Positions 43,255 through 52,089 of a DNA stretch of 64,000 bases are shown in pieces (the first letter of the stretch is position 1; each line of letters starts with the position of its first letter). This DNA comes from Pseudomaricurvus alkylphenolicus (GTDB taxonomy: Bacteria > Pseudomonadota > Gammaproteobacteria > Pseudomonadales > Cellvibrionaceae). The stretch lies in assembly GCF_011683955.1 (NCBI RefSeq), contig NZ_JAAQPI010000009.1, forward strand, positions 309,368 to 373,367. The letters are read 5' to 3'. The notes beneath the pieces were generated by a model, which worked only from the letters and a program-made list of their open reading frames with translations, did not search any database and was not told the origin of the DNA. Both the position numbers and the translations under genes were made by a program.

Positions 43255-44775
43255 TTAGAACGCCAGACTTTGTTCAAATCGCAGAAATCGCTCTTCCAGC
43301 TGCCGTTGAAGACGAGCTTTTTCACTAGGGCTGATGAATTTTTTGCAGACACGACTTTCCATCTGTTTACAGGCCTCTACGCGCTGAAAATGTCGAGGCT
43401 CTGTAAACAGACTCTCTCCCGGCAAAAAACTGTACTCCAATGCATTTCTGGACAGGCTTTTCAGCGTCGCGTAACTGATATTGTAGGTTTCTACCGCTTT
43501 CTGGTATTCGTGGGTCAGATCTATTCTGCTGACGCCTTCATCGTCCGTCGATAACGACATGGGCACGCCGGCGTTCAGGTAGCTTAAGAAGGGATGCCTT
43601 TTTCCCTGAACACCTAATATGATCTCGTTGCTGGTCAAATTGATTTCAACCAGTATTCCCTGGTTTTTCATGGTCTCCAGCAGAACGGGGTAGTCGTGTT
43701 CGAACCCAACACTGACGCCATGACCAATGCGACGCGCACCAGCCTTATGTACCGCTTTGCTGATATGATCCTTAAGTGCTTCTGGAGGCACTAACCCGAG
43801 ATCCAACTCACCCGCGTGAAGTGTCCTTGGGATTGGAGTGGAAAACTGATTTGCCATATCCTGGAGCAGTTGCATTTGCCAATCATAATCCTGTAGCGCG
43901 ATTCTACTGTCCTCGGGAGCAACAAGGTTGACCCCGACATAGCGGGAATCCCGTGCAACCAAACTGAATGCGATCGCCGCCTGAGAGATCAAAGCCGTCC
44001 TGGGGAATACCCGAATCATGGCGGGAAGGTATCGAATCTCAACCGAACAGCCTGGTTTTGGCGATTTCGTTTGACACTGCAGAATATCCCGCATTTTTGC
44101 TTCCGCCCGGTCAGTCAGTGAGATGACCTGCCCTGCTATCTCGTCGATTTCCTTTCCATCAACCAGCGTTTTCAGGTCATCATCAGTGTATTGGTGGGAA
44201 ACACCGTGCCGCAGCGATGATGCTTCAAAAATGCCAAACACAACAATCAATTCAAGATAGTGTGTGTTCTGCCTGGCCGCTCTATTGGCAACCTCCGCCA
44301 GCATCTCACCTTCCCTCCCCGGAATGGCCTTGGAGAACTTCCTGAATGTGGAGAAAAACTGATCGTGACCTGAGATAGATCCAAACTCTATGTTGCGAAC
44401 GGACATAGCGTCGACCGCACCTTGATAGATCTGTTCATTTGAAAAGATGCTACTGACAGGAACATTGCCAGCATTTTCATCACAGGGGGACGTCGAAATA
44501 GAGAATGTACTCATATCGATACATCTCCCGTCTTCCGCTGCCCACCTCAGGTAGCTTTCTGCGTAGATCGATCCGTCCAAATGGTTGTGCAGATCCCCGC
44601 CCTTAGGGAAACGATATAAGAAATGACGAAGACTTATTGGATCTTTCTTTATCTTTTCGAAGTACGCGGAAACGGATGCTTCCATTTCCACAGGGGAGCT
44701 TTTATCAGCGCTATCATCCGCACCGGATACTGAAGCCAGGAAAATCAACATACACAGCGAAAACACTCGAAACAT
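43255..44775 (-). CDS. Exported adenosine deaminase-family protein
   Basis: ATG 44775 opens a signal peptide (MFRVFSLCMLIFLASVSGA) and gives 506 residues, longer than cytosolic Add (about 333). An upstream in-frame start would hide the signal. The metal and active-site motifs are 'GGDLHNHLDGS' (His63, His65), 'HAGELDLG', 'RRIGHGVSVG' and 'LSTDDEGVSR'. The length, signal and inserts resemble secreted adenosine deaminases (ADGF-like). It would convert extracellular adenosine to inosine before uptake. It lies between the nucleoside TonB receptor and the sulfatase gene in the nucleoside regulon. Confidence 0.9.
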   Translation of the reverse strand: MFRVFSLCMLIFLASVSGADDSADKSSPVEMEASVSAYFEKIKKDPISLRHFLYRFPKGGDLHNHLDGSIYAESYLRWAAEDGRCIDMSTFSISTSPCDENAGNVPVSSIFSNEQIYQGAVDAMSVRNIEFGSISGHDQFFSTFRKFSKAIPGREGEMLAEVANRAARQNTHYLELIVVFGIFEASSLRHGVSHQYTDDDLKTLVDGKEIDEIAGQVISLTDRAEAKMRDILQCQTKSPKPGCSVEIRYLPAMIRVFPRTALISQAAIAFSLVARDSRYVGVNLVAPEDSRIALQDYDWQMQLLQDMANQFSTPIPRTLHAGELDLGLVPPEALKDHISKAVHKAGARRIGHGVSVGFEHDYPVLLETMKNQGILVEINLTSNEIILGVQGKRHPFLSYLNAGVPMSLSTDDEGVSRIDLTHEYQKAVETYNISYATLKSLSRNALEYSFLPGESLFTEPRHFQRVEACKQMESRVCKKFISPSEKARLQRQLEERFLRFEQSLAF

Positions 44776-44875
44776 ATTGCACCTTGTTATTTTTTGGAAT
44801 TTCCAATCTTCTATTGATAGAAGTTGACCGCTACCGGCGTCCTGCCTCTCGCGGATTACCGTACATCCTGTACAT

Positions 44876-44906
44876 AAAAAAGGCCCAGTGATTAAACTGA
44901 GCCTTT
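44876..44906 (-). terminator. Rho-independent terminator of the nucleoside-locus TonB receptor
   Basis: On the minus strand AAAGGC (44906-44901) and CAGT pair with ACTG and GCCTTT (44884-44879), and the run of T continues to 44876. It lies 28 bp after the receptor stop and separates that gene from the deaminase. Confidence 0.75.
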
Positions 44907-44933
44907 CGAAGGGTCTAAAATCCGTAGTGATGA

Positions 44934-47159
44934 TCAATCGCCAAAGTTGGCAATAAACTCCACGCCCCAGACTCTTGGCTCGTTGACAAACCCCGTCAGG
45001 TTGTTGAAATCGATTGCTCCGGTCAAGTATTCCTCGTTGGTGATGTTACGACCGTAGGCGGCGACTTCATACTTGCCATCCTGCATCACATAACCAAATC
45101 GGGCGCCACCCAACAGAATGCTGTCACGACGGAACGACTCTGATTCATACAGGGTAAATCGAAGGTCGCTCTGATAGCTCCAATCTGTACTAAAGTAGAT
45201 TGAGTTTCCGTTTTTCAGAGGCTGAGTGTACTTGACCTCCAAATTGGCGATTCGCTCAGCCGTTTGTGGCAGCGAAGAACCATCCAGAATGCCTCGTCCC
45301 TGTTCGTTAAGGTTATAGGGTGTGCAGGGCGCGCCACAAACCTGAACGGTGGTTTCATCATCATTGATTTCGGTATCGTTATAACTGAAACCGGCGCTGA
45401 TATAGAGGTTTTCGGTGGCGGCGAATTCGATATCCGCTTCGATACCCCGGCCAACCGTTTCGTCCAGATTCAGCAGCGTCGAGGTATTCGCCGTTCCACC
45501 GACTGCCGTTACCTGCTGATCCTCCATTTTCCAGGCAAATACCGTTGCATTTAAGCGCAGTCGACGGTCCATCAGCTCAGACTTCAGGCCAACCTCGAAG
45601 GAGGTATTGGTTTCGGTTTCCGCCTCACTCAATGAAGGGGCAGGTCCAAACAGGATACGTCCCTGAATACTCGGTGCACGGGAGCTGCGACCGGCTCTGG
45701 CATAAATGCTGACATCTTCGTCGATAAAGTAGGTACCGCTGATATCCCAGCTGACATAGTCGTCGTCGGGGTTGGTTGTCAGAGGACCAACTTGTACAAC
45801 ACCGGAAGAAACCAGACCTTCGTAACGGCGCGCCGCATAATCTTTTTCGTCAGAGGAATATCGCAGCCCCAAAGTCAGGTTGAATGACTCTGTGACGTCG
45901 TATCCCACCCGGCCGAACACACCCCAGGCATCGGTTTCCTGCTCTTGAAGAACGTTGACCCGGGGTACAGTACCTGCGCCGTCCGAGTAGGAAATCTGGC
46001 TGACGGTCAGATCTTCCTGGAAGTAAAACAACCCAGCCTGCCATTCAAAGCCTTCCGTGTCGGCACTGGCTACTCGAATTTCCTGTGTAAACTGATAATG
46101 ATCGGGAATCGAGCCTCTGGTAACAGAATCAAAGGGAATAAATCCAGGACCGACACCGGCGATACCGCCGTCGATGTCGCCAACACTGGTCATGTCGATT
46201 TCTTCGTAACCGGTTATGGAGGTCCAGATCAGGCTGCCTGTGTCATAGGTGAGTTTCAGTAATCCACCCAAGGTTTCTATTTTTTGCTCGTTCTCGCCAT
46301 TGGTCGAGACCTTGTCCATATCGAAGCCAGATACAAAATCGTTGGTGCCCTGCTCAACAATATTAGCTCGAAACGCCCTCGCCGTGCCATCCAGATCTCT
46401 CATGTGGACATTGGCAAGTGCGCTGAAGGAGTCATTGGGTTCGTACAGCAATTGAAAACGTGCGGCGGTATCGTTGTAGCCCTCAAGGTCATCCTGAGGT
46501 CCCGTGTTATCCAGCCAATCGTCACGTTCGAGCACTTGAACCGACAGGCGGGCGGACAGGGTATCGGTTAACGCACCACCGACGGCACCCTCCAAATCCA
46601 CCAGATCAAAGGTGCCATAGCCCACCTTGAAATAGGCATCGAACTCCTGGGTGGGCTTTCTGGAATCAAACTTGATGATGCCGGCGGGAGAGTTACGCCC
46701 AAACAGAGTCCCCTGTGGGCCACGCAGGACTTCCAGGCGTTCCACATCAAATATCGGAAACCCCTTCAGAATCGGGTTCTCCTGCACCACTTCATCAAAC
46801 AACAGGGATACTGGCTGGGAGGCGTTCAAATCGAAATCGGTGTTGCCCAGGCCCCGCAGGTAAATCCTGGGGAAGGCTCTCCCGAAGGATGATTCTACCT
46901 GAAGACTTGGCGCCCTGCCGGCCAGGGCTCTCAGATCAGCTCCGCCACCGACCAGCTCGTCAAGCTTTTCGGTGTTCATGGCTGTTACAGAGAGGGGCAC
47001 ATCCTGGATATTTTGCTCCCTCTTCTGGGCGGTAACGACCACCTCTTCCAGCTCAAAGGCCATAGACGGGGAAGCTGCAGTAAGCACTGCAACGGCAATC
47101 AGTGAAGGTTTGGCTAACGCCTTGATAGATCGGTTGACTGTTTCAACGCTCGGAATCAT
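44934..47159 (-). CDS. TonB-dependent receptor of the nucleoside locus
   Basis: The protein has 741 residues. The signal peptide ends at 'SPSMA-FELEE'. Next are the TonB-box-like 'LEEVVVTAQKREQNIQDVPLSV', the plug ('RIYLRGLGNTDFDLNASQPVSLLFDEV', 'LEVLRGPQGTLFGRNSPAGIIKF') and a barrel. The last residues are 'VEFIANFGD', so the aromatic residue is third from the end rather than terminal. GAGGAG precedes the start. A strong promoter with a LacI-type operator lies about 180 bp upstream, linking it to nucleoside use. The likely cargo is a nucleoside, nucleotide or oligonucleotide (inference). Confidence 0.93.
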   Translation of the reverse strand: MIPSVETVNRSIKALAKPSLIAVAVLTAASPSMAFELEEVVVTAQKREQNIQDVPLSVTAMNTEKLDELVGGGADLRALAGRAPSLQVESSFGRAFPRIYLRGLGNTDFDLNASQPVSLLFDEVVQENPILKGFPIFDVERLEVLRGPQGTLFGRNSPAGIIKFDSRKPTQEFDAYFKVGYGTFDLVDLEGAVGGALTDTLSARLSVQVLERDDWLDNTGPQDDLEGYNDTAARFQLLYEPNDSFSALANVHMRDLDGTARAFRANIVEQGTNDFVSGFDMDKVSTNGENEQKIETLGGLLKLTYDTGSLIWTSITGYEEIDMTSVGDIDGGIAGVGPGFIPFDSVTRGSIPDHYQFTQEIRVASADTEGFEWQAGLFYFQEDLTVSQISYSDGAGTVPRVNVLQEQETDAWGVFGRVGYDVTESFNLTLGLRYSSDEKDYAARRYEGLVSSGVVQVGPLTTNPDDDYVSWDISGTYFIDEDVSIYARAGRSSRAPSIQGRILFGPAPSLSEAETETNTSFEVGLKSELMDRRLRLNATVFAWKMEDQQVTAVGGTANTSTLLNLDETVGRGIEADIEFAATENLYISAGFSYNDTEINDDETTVQVCGAPCTPYNLNEQGRGILDGSSLPQTAERIANLEVKYTQPLKNGNSIYFSTDWSYQSDLRFTLYESESFRRDSILLGGARFGYVMQDGKYEVAAYGRNITNEEYLTGAIDFNNLTGFVNEPRVWGVEFIANFGD

Positions 47160-47337
47160 TGTCTGCTCCTCGATTAGAGGTTATTTGGATGTATTTTTAT
47201 TTGATGATTTAATGCATTAACTCATTCTTTAAATCATTTGTAATATCATTACTGCCAGTTATGGCCTATTAATATTGTTTATCCCCCTATTTATCAACAA
47301 TGCTCGATGGAATAGCCATTTCGAATAACAACAAAAT

Positions 47338-47353
47338 GTATAATCGATTAAAC
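47338..47353. promoter_or_regulatory. Nucleoside-regulon LacI operator, site 3 (TonB receptor)
   Basis: GTATAATCGATTAAAC differs at one base from the perfect sites at 38421 and 38624. It lies directly downstream of the -10 box of the promoter at 47355-47384. The rest of the 302-bp gap between the receptor gene and deoD shows no other recognisable element. Confidence 0.82.
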
Positions 47354-47354
47354 T

Positions 47355-47384
47355 ATTATTTACACCTTGCCGCCCGCCTGTCAA
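47355..47384 (-). promoter_or_regulatory. Predicted promoter of the nucleoside TonB receptor
   Basis: On the minus strand a consensus TTGACA (47384-47379), an 18-bp spacer and AATAAT (47360-47355) are followed within 2 bp by operator site 3. Confidence 0.65.
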
Positions 47385-47461
47385 CCGCAGACCGACGCGC
47401 GCCAAGATTGTTAGGTTATTAACGGGATCGCGGTTATCTCAATAGAATTTGAGGGCAAGGA

Positions 47462-48169
47462 TCACGAAATTGCCGCCTCCAACGCCAACTGAATCATTTC
47501 GTTAAACGAATTCATGCGCTCGTCGCTACTCAGAGCTGCCCCCGTGCGGATATGATCACTCACTGTCAGAATCGTCAGCGCCTTCACCCCGAATTCCGCC
47601 GCCACTCCATAGATACCGGCTGCTTCCATATCAACACCGTAAACGTTGTACTTTTCCAGCACATCAAACATTTCCGGCTCCGGGGTGTAAAACAGGTCCG
47701 CTGAAAAGACATTGCCCACGCGCACCGGCAACTCCTGCCGTTCTGCAACATCCACAGCCTTCCTGAGCAGTCCAAAGTCGGCAATAGCTGCAAAATCGTA
47801 GCCCTTGAAACGCATTCTGTTGACGTTTGAATCCGTCGACGCCCCCATGCCGATAATAATGTCACGCAGGGAGATATCGTCATGGACCGCCCCACAACTG
47901 CCCACCCGAATCATTTCCTCGACGCCGAATTCGGTCACCAGCTCAGTACAATAGATGGAGGCCGATGGAATACCCATGCCATGAGCCATTACAGATAGCG
48001 CCTTGCCACGATATTCACCGGTAAACCCCAGCATGCCCCGAACATCGGTAACCAATCGGGCGCCCTGCAGAAAAGTTTCGGCGATATATTTAGCCCTCAG
48101 CGGATCTCCAGGCATGATAACGGTTTTGGCGAAATCACCTTTATTGGCGTTGATGTGTTTTGCAGACAT
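47462..48169 (-). CDS. deoD: Purine nucleoside phosphorylase (DeoD type)
   Basis: This 235-residue hexameric PNP splits purine (deoxy)nucleosides with phosphate into base and (deoxy)ribose-1-phosphate. '[15 protein letters not shown]' (phosphate site), '[13 protein letters not shown]', '[14 protein letters not shown]' and '[17 protein letters not shown]' (catalytic Asp and neighbouring Arg) are all present. GAGGT precedes the ATG. It is the third gene of a nupC-deoB-deoD operon and is 57 bp from deoB. Confidence 0.97.
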   Translation of the reverse strand: MSAKHINANKGDFAKTVIMPGDPLRAKYIAETFLQGARLVTDVRGMLGFTGEYRGKALSVMAHGMGIPSASIYCTELVTEFGVEEMIRVGSCGAVHDDISLRDIIIGMGASTDSNVNRMRFKGYDFAAIADFGLLRKAVDVAERQELPVRVGNVFSADLFYTPEPEMFDVLEKYNVYGVDMEAAGIYGVAAEFGVKALTILTVSDHIRTGAALSSDERMNSFNEMIQLALEAAIS

Positions 48170-48226
48170 AGTTACCTCAGAAAAAATGAAAACAATTTTC
48201 AGGCAATCTGAACACTGCCTGATGGA

Positions 48227-49441
48227 TTAAAAAAAGCTGGTTCCAAACTCAAGCTCCGGCAATCCAAACCACGCCGCCAGGCTTTGCCCAATATCGGCGA
48301 AGGTTCCACGTTTGCCCAGCGAGCCTGGCTGTACCTTGTCTCCGTAGACGATCACGGGGATGTGCTCTCGGGTATGATCGCTGCCCGGCCAAGTCGGGTC
48401 ACAACCGTGGTCGGCAGTAATCACCAACACATCATCAGGCTGAAGCTGATTGAGCAGTTCCGGCAACCGGCTATCGAAATACTCAAGCGCGCGAGCATAA
48501 CCCGGCACATCCCTGCGGTGGCCATAGGACGAGTCAAAGTCAACGAAATTGGTAAACACGATACTATTGTCACCAGCTTCAGACAGAGCGGAAAGCGTTT
48601 TATCAAAAAGATCCGTCAGGCCGGTGGCTTTGATTTTTTTGCTGATCCCCTGCTGCGCGAATATATCAGCGATTTTTCCAACGCTGATCACCTCCCCACC
48701 GTGTTCTATCATTCTGTCGAGCATCGTGGGCTGGGGCGGCACCACTGAGAAATCTCGCCGGTTTCCCGTCCTTTGATAATTGGATGCATCGCTACCCACA
48801 AAGGGTCTGGCGATAACCCGACAAACATTGTGTTCGTCCAGCAGCGTTCTCGACACCTCACAAAGCTGCAAAAGGCGGTCAAGACCAAACGATTCCTCAT
48901 GACAGGCTATTTGCAACACACTGTCTGCGGATGTGTAGACAATGGGCTTACCGGTTCGTTGGTGCTCCTCCCCCAAACGGGCGATGATTTCGGTACCCGA
49001 AGCATGGCAATTGCCAAGCACCCCTGGAATGCCGGTTGCCTCGATCAATGCGTTCAGAATATCGACGGGAATGCTGTCGGTCTTGTCCGTAAAGTAAGTC
49101 CAATCAAACAACACCGGCACGCCGGTAATTTCCCAGTGCCCGCTGGAGGTATCTTTCCCGGTACTCAGCTCCTCGGCAAAACCATAAGCCCCAATAACCT
49201 CCACAGTCTGATCAGCCCCCGCCGGAAAGGTGCCACTACTCTCTGCCGCCGCATGCATCAGTCCGAGCTTACTTAATTCCGGCAATCTAAGCACACCCCT
49301 GCGCCCCTCATCAGCGCGACCTGCAGCGCAGGCCGAAGCAATATTGCCAAGGGTATTGGAACCCGCGTCGTTAAATTTGTGGGCATCATCGGTTGCCCCC
49401 AAACCGAAGGAATCCAGCACCAGAATCACAGCTCTTTTCAT
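48227..49441 (-). CDS. deoB: Phosphopentomutase
   Basis: This 404-residue metalloenzyme of the alkaline-phosphatase superfamily converts (deoxy)ribose-1-phosphate to the 5-phosphate. '[16 protein letters not shown]' and '[14 protein letters not shown]' (phospho-threonine region), '[13 protein letters not shown]', '[17 protein letters not shown]' and '[23 protein letters not shown]' are the metal-site blocks. It lies 15 bp after nupC in the same operon and feeds ribose-5-phosphate to transketolase and transaldolase, which sit in the same regulon. Confidence 0.97.
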   Translation of the reverse strand: MKRAVILVLDSFGLGATDDAHKFNDAGSNTLGNIASACAAGRADEGRRGVLRLPELSKLGLMHAAAESSGTFPAGADQTVEVIGAYGFAEELSTGKDTSSGHWEITGVPVLFDWTYFTDKTDSIPVDILNALIEATGIPGVLGNCHASGTEIIARLGEEHQRTGKPIVYTSADSVLQIACHEESFGLDRLLQLCEVSRTLLDEHNVCRVIARPFVGSDASNYQRTGNRRDFSVVPPQPTMLDRMIEHGGEVISVGKIADIFAQQGISKKIKATGLTDLFDKTLSALSEAGDNSIVFTNFVDFDSSYGHRRDVPGYARALEYFDSRLPELLNQLQPDDVLVITADHGCDPTWPGSDHTREHIPVIVYGDKVQPGSLGKRGTFADIGQSLAAWFGLPELEFGTSFF

Positions 49442-49456
49442 TGTCGAATGTCTCTC

Positions 49457-50668
49457 TTAAACCAGGGATAGAAAGAAGCCGGCCAAAGCCGCGCTCATCA
49501 AATTGGACAGTGAACCGGCTACAATGGCCTTGAAGCCCAGACGAGCGATATCGTGACGCCGTTCGGGTGCCATTCCGCCCAGTCCGCCCAACAGCACGGC
49601 CATGGACGCCAGGTTGGCGAATCCACACAGGGCAAAAATGATGATAATTTGCGTAGGCGCTGAGAGCGTATCCTTGATAGACAGAAAGTCGATATACGCC
49701 ACAAACTCATTCAACACCAGCTTTTGGCCGATCAACCCTCCTGCCGCGACCGCCTCCTCCCAAGGTACACCCAGGACAAATGCCAACGGAGACAGTACAT
49801 AACCCAGCATGGATTGGACACTGAGTCCGGCGACACCAAACTGGTTACCGATGCCGCCAACAATGCCATTGATCATGGCGATCAAGGCAACAAATGCCAG
49901 CAAACTGGCGCCGATATTCAGAACCAATTTCATACCGGCTATGGCCCCGCCGGCAGCGGCATCAACCACGTTGGCGGGTTGGTCTTCGTCGTCAAACTTG
50001 GCGTTGTCGAATTCGACAACCGACACCTCAGTCTCGGGCTTCATGATTTTGGCCATCAAGAGGCCTCCCGGAGCGGCCATAAAACTCGCAGCAATCAAGT
50101 ATTTAAGCTCGACCCCCATGCCTGCGTAACCGGCCATAACCGCTCCGGCCACGGACGCCAGACCACCGGACATCACCGCAAATAGCTCAGATTCTGTCAT
50201 TCTGCTGATGTAGGGACGAACCAACAGCGGGGCCTCCGTTTGTCCCAGGAAAATATTGGCCGTCGCCGACACTGACTCCGTATGACTGGTGCCCAGCAAT
50301 TTTTTGAGCAAACCTCCGAAAACAGAAACCACCTTCTGCATAACTCCCAGGTAGTAGAGCACCGACATTAAGGCCGAAAAGAAAATAATGATTGGCAAGA
50401 CATGTACAGCAAAGATAAAACCCAGTTCGAACTTAGCCAGATTCCCAAACAAGAACCCAACACCGACATTGGCGTACTCAATCAAATAGGAAACACTGTC
50501 AGCGACCGCACCCAACATGGATTTACCAATAGGGATGTAGAGGACAAGAGCGGCCAACCCGGCCTGCAGGGAGAAAGCACCAATCACGGTTCTTAATTTG
50601 ATTGCCCTGCGGTTATCAGAGAGCGCCAATGCGATGGCCAAAATACAGAAGATTCCCAGTAGACTCAT
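49457..50668 (-). CDS. nupC: Concentrative nucleoside transporter (NupC/CNT family)
   Basis: ATG 50668 gives 403 residues. An upstream TTG would add four. The CNT family layout is complete: N-terminal helices, 'YANVGVGFLFGNL', the gate loop, 'GLLKKLLGTSHTESVSATANIFLGQTEAPLLVRPYISRMTESELFAVMSGGLASVAGAVMAGYA' (core nucleoside and sodium site), and 'GEAVAAGGLIGQKLVLNEF'-like 'EEAVAAGGLIGQKLVLNEFVAY'. It imports nucleosides with Na+ or H+. It is the first gene of the operon with deoB and deoD and is divergent from the LacI gene, with two operators in between. Confidence 0.94.
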   Translation of the reverse strand: MSLLGIFCILAIALALSDNRRAIKLRTVIGAFSLQAGLAALVLYIPIGKSMLGAVADSVSYLIEYANVGVGFLFGNLAKFELGFIFAVHVLPIIIFFSALMSVLYYLGVMQKVVSVFGGLLKKLLGTSHTESVSATANIFLGQTEAPLLVRPYISRMTESELFAVMSGGLASVAGAVMAGYAGMGVELKYLIAASFMAAPGGLLMAKIMKPETEVSVVEFDNAKFDDEDQPANVVDAAAGGAIAGMKLVLNIGASLLAFVALIAMINGIVGGIGNQFGVAGLSVQSMLGYVLSPLAFVLGVPWEEAVAAGGLIGQKLVLNEFVAYIDFLSIKDTLSAPTQIIIIFALCGFANLASMAVLLGGLGGMAPERRHDIARLGFKAIVAGSLSNLMSAALAGFFLSLV

Positions 50669-50727
50669 TCTCAGTTGCAACCCATCGTTAGAAGCTTACG
50701 CTGTTATCATTATTTCGCTGAACTAAT

Positions 50728-50743
50728 GTTTAATCGATTAAAC
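50728..50743. promoter_or_regulatory. Nucleoside-regulon LacI operator, site 4 (nupC-deoB-deoD)
   Basis: This perfect GTTTAATCGATTAAAC lies 60 bp before nupC and 11 bp downstream of the -10 box of its promoter. The 402-bp gap between nupC and the regulator gene holds this site, site 5 and a promoter. I see nothing else. Confidence 0.88.
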
Positions 50744-50754
50744 AGTATTTGTTC

Positions 50755-50783
50755 ATCGTATTGATGTGGACAGGACCTGTCAA
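50755..50783 (-). promoter_or_regulatory. Predicted promoter of nupC-deoB-deoD
   Basis: On the minus strand TTGACA (50783-50778), a 17-bp spacer and TACGAT (50760-50755) precede operator site 4. Confidence 0.6.
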
Positions 50784-50856
50784 GCCTATTTATTTGGCAT
50801 ATTCTCTATTCTCAAAAGGAAAAGATGGTTCCTTTAGTTTGCATCTGAGGAATTTT

Positions 50857-50872
50857 GTATAATCGATTAAAC
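50857..50872. promoter_or_regulatory. Nucleoside-regulon LacI operator, site 5 (regulator gene)
   Basis: GTATAATCGATTAAAC is identical to site 3. It contains TATAAT, a possible -10 box of the LacI gene itself, although no good -35 is visible. It suggests autoregulation. Confidence 0.8.
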
Positions 50873-51070
50873 CTTTAAGTCACAGTCAGTTACGAGTACC
50901 CAACCTCCCTCTCATCGAAGTTGGTGACTAAAGTAAGTTGACAGACCGTGAATCCGTATTTCACGTAAAATGCCATCATTTTCGGCGAAATTAAGGAATT
51001 GGCAGTTTAAAGAGTGTTTAACAATACCTTCATATGTTAAATTCGTTGCGTTTAACCAAGGAACCGGAAC

Positions 51071-52045
51071 ATGGCAACCCTGAAAGACGTGGCAAAACGG
51101 GTCGGTGTTTCCACCGCTACCGTCTCCTATGTATTGAGCGGCAGACGCTCGATCAGCGCCGAGGTAAAAAAGAAAGTGCTGGCGGCGATCAAGGAGCTCG
51201 ATTACCAGCCCAATCGCAAAGCTCAGGGCCTTCGCACCGGCCAATCAAATCTGATCGGTATGCTATTACCGGATTTGACCAAGCCCTATTTCCCCAACTT
51301 GGCCCAGCAAGTCGAATACGCAGCCAGAAAGGCGGGCTTTGCAGTACTTCTTATTGATTGCCAGACTGACAAGCGGGAACAGGAAGACGGCTTTAACGTG
51401 CTGTCTCAACAGGCGGTCGACGGCATCATCTGGTTTCCCCTTGATGACAGCATCCCCAAGAGCTTCGGCAAGGTTAAATGCCCGGTCGTACTGATCGATA
51501 CCACACTGCCAGGCTATGACACCGTTAAATGTGATTTTAATCGAGGCGGCCATTTACAGGTGGAAGAAGCGCTGAAGTATGGTCATCAACGTATAGGTCT
51601 GTTATCCGGCCCACAATCTATCGAAAGTGCCCGGGATCGTCGCAACGCCGTACTCGAAGCCATGAAAGGAAAGCTTGAGCTCGCCTGGGAAGTGGAAGTG
51701 CCCTTCCATACCGATCTCAATGACAAGGCCATAAAAGCACTGAAAAAGCAGACCGCGACGGCGGTGATCTGTGCTGACGACCTGGTTGCCATCGGCGCAA
51801 TCAAAGCGCTGAAGAATCTGGGGCTGAGTGTTCCCGGCGATGTTTCAGTGATCGGGTTCGATGATATCCCCTGGTCTACGCTGGTTGAGCCCATGGTAAC
51901 CACTGTGGCTCAACCCATTTCTGCGATCGGGTCGGAGGCGGTGTCCATGCTGATTCAAAAAATTCAGACCCCCGATAAACCCACCCGGACTGTGATTCTG
52001 GATGTTGGCTTTACCCATCGGGAGTCTACTGCAGAGGTGAAGTGA
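51071..52045 (+). CDS. LacI-family regulator of nucleoside use (CytR-like)
   Basis: The protein has 324 residues. The helix-turn-helix and hinge are 'TLKDVAKRVGVSTATVSYVLSGRRSISAEVKKKVLAAIKELDYQPNRKAQGL' (residues 3-54). The effector domain is typical ('LIGMLLPDLTKPYFPNLAQQVEYAARKAGFAVLLIDCQT', 'VSVIGFDDIPWSTLVEPMVTTVAQP'). AGGAA precedes the ATG. The five matching palindromes at its own gene, nupC, the TonB receptor, MFS-cpdB and tal-tkt are the natural targets. The inducer is probably a nucleoside or ribose phosphate (inference). Confidence 0.95.
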   Translation: MATLKDVAKRVGVSTATVSYVLSGRRSISAEVKKKVLAAIKELDYQPNRKAQGLRTGQSNLIGMLLPDLTKPYFPNLAQQVEYAARKAGFAVLLIDCQTDKREQEDGFNVLSQQAVDGIIWFPLDDSIPKSFGKVKCPVVLIDTTLPGYDTVKCDFNRGGHLQVEEALKYGHQRIGLLSGPQSIESARDRRNAVLEAMKGKLELAWEVEVPFHTDLNDKAIKALKKQTATAVICADDLVAIGAIKALKNLGLSVPGDVSVIGFDDIPWSTLVEPMVTTVAQPISAIGSEAVSMLIQKIQTPDKPTRTVILDVGFTHRESTAEVK

Positions 52046-52066
52046 GACGGATCACTCCCACTTCAC
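52037..52066. terminator. Hairpin between convergent regulator and decarboxylase genes
   Basis: GTGAAGTGAGA pairs with TCCCACTTCAC with one mismatch. The LacI stop codon lies in the stem. There is no T-run on either side, so intrinsic termination is uncertain. Confidence 0.4.
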
Positions 52067-52089
52067 GCATCTGTGTGAGTTCATCGATA

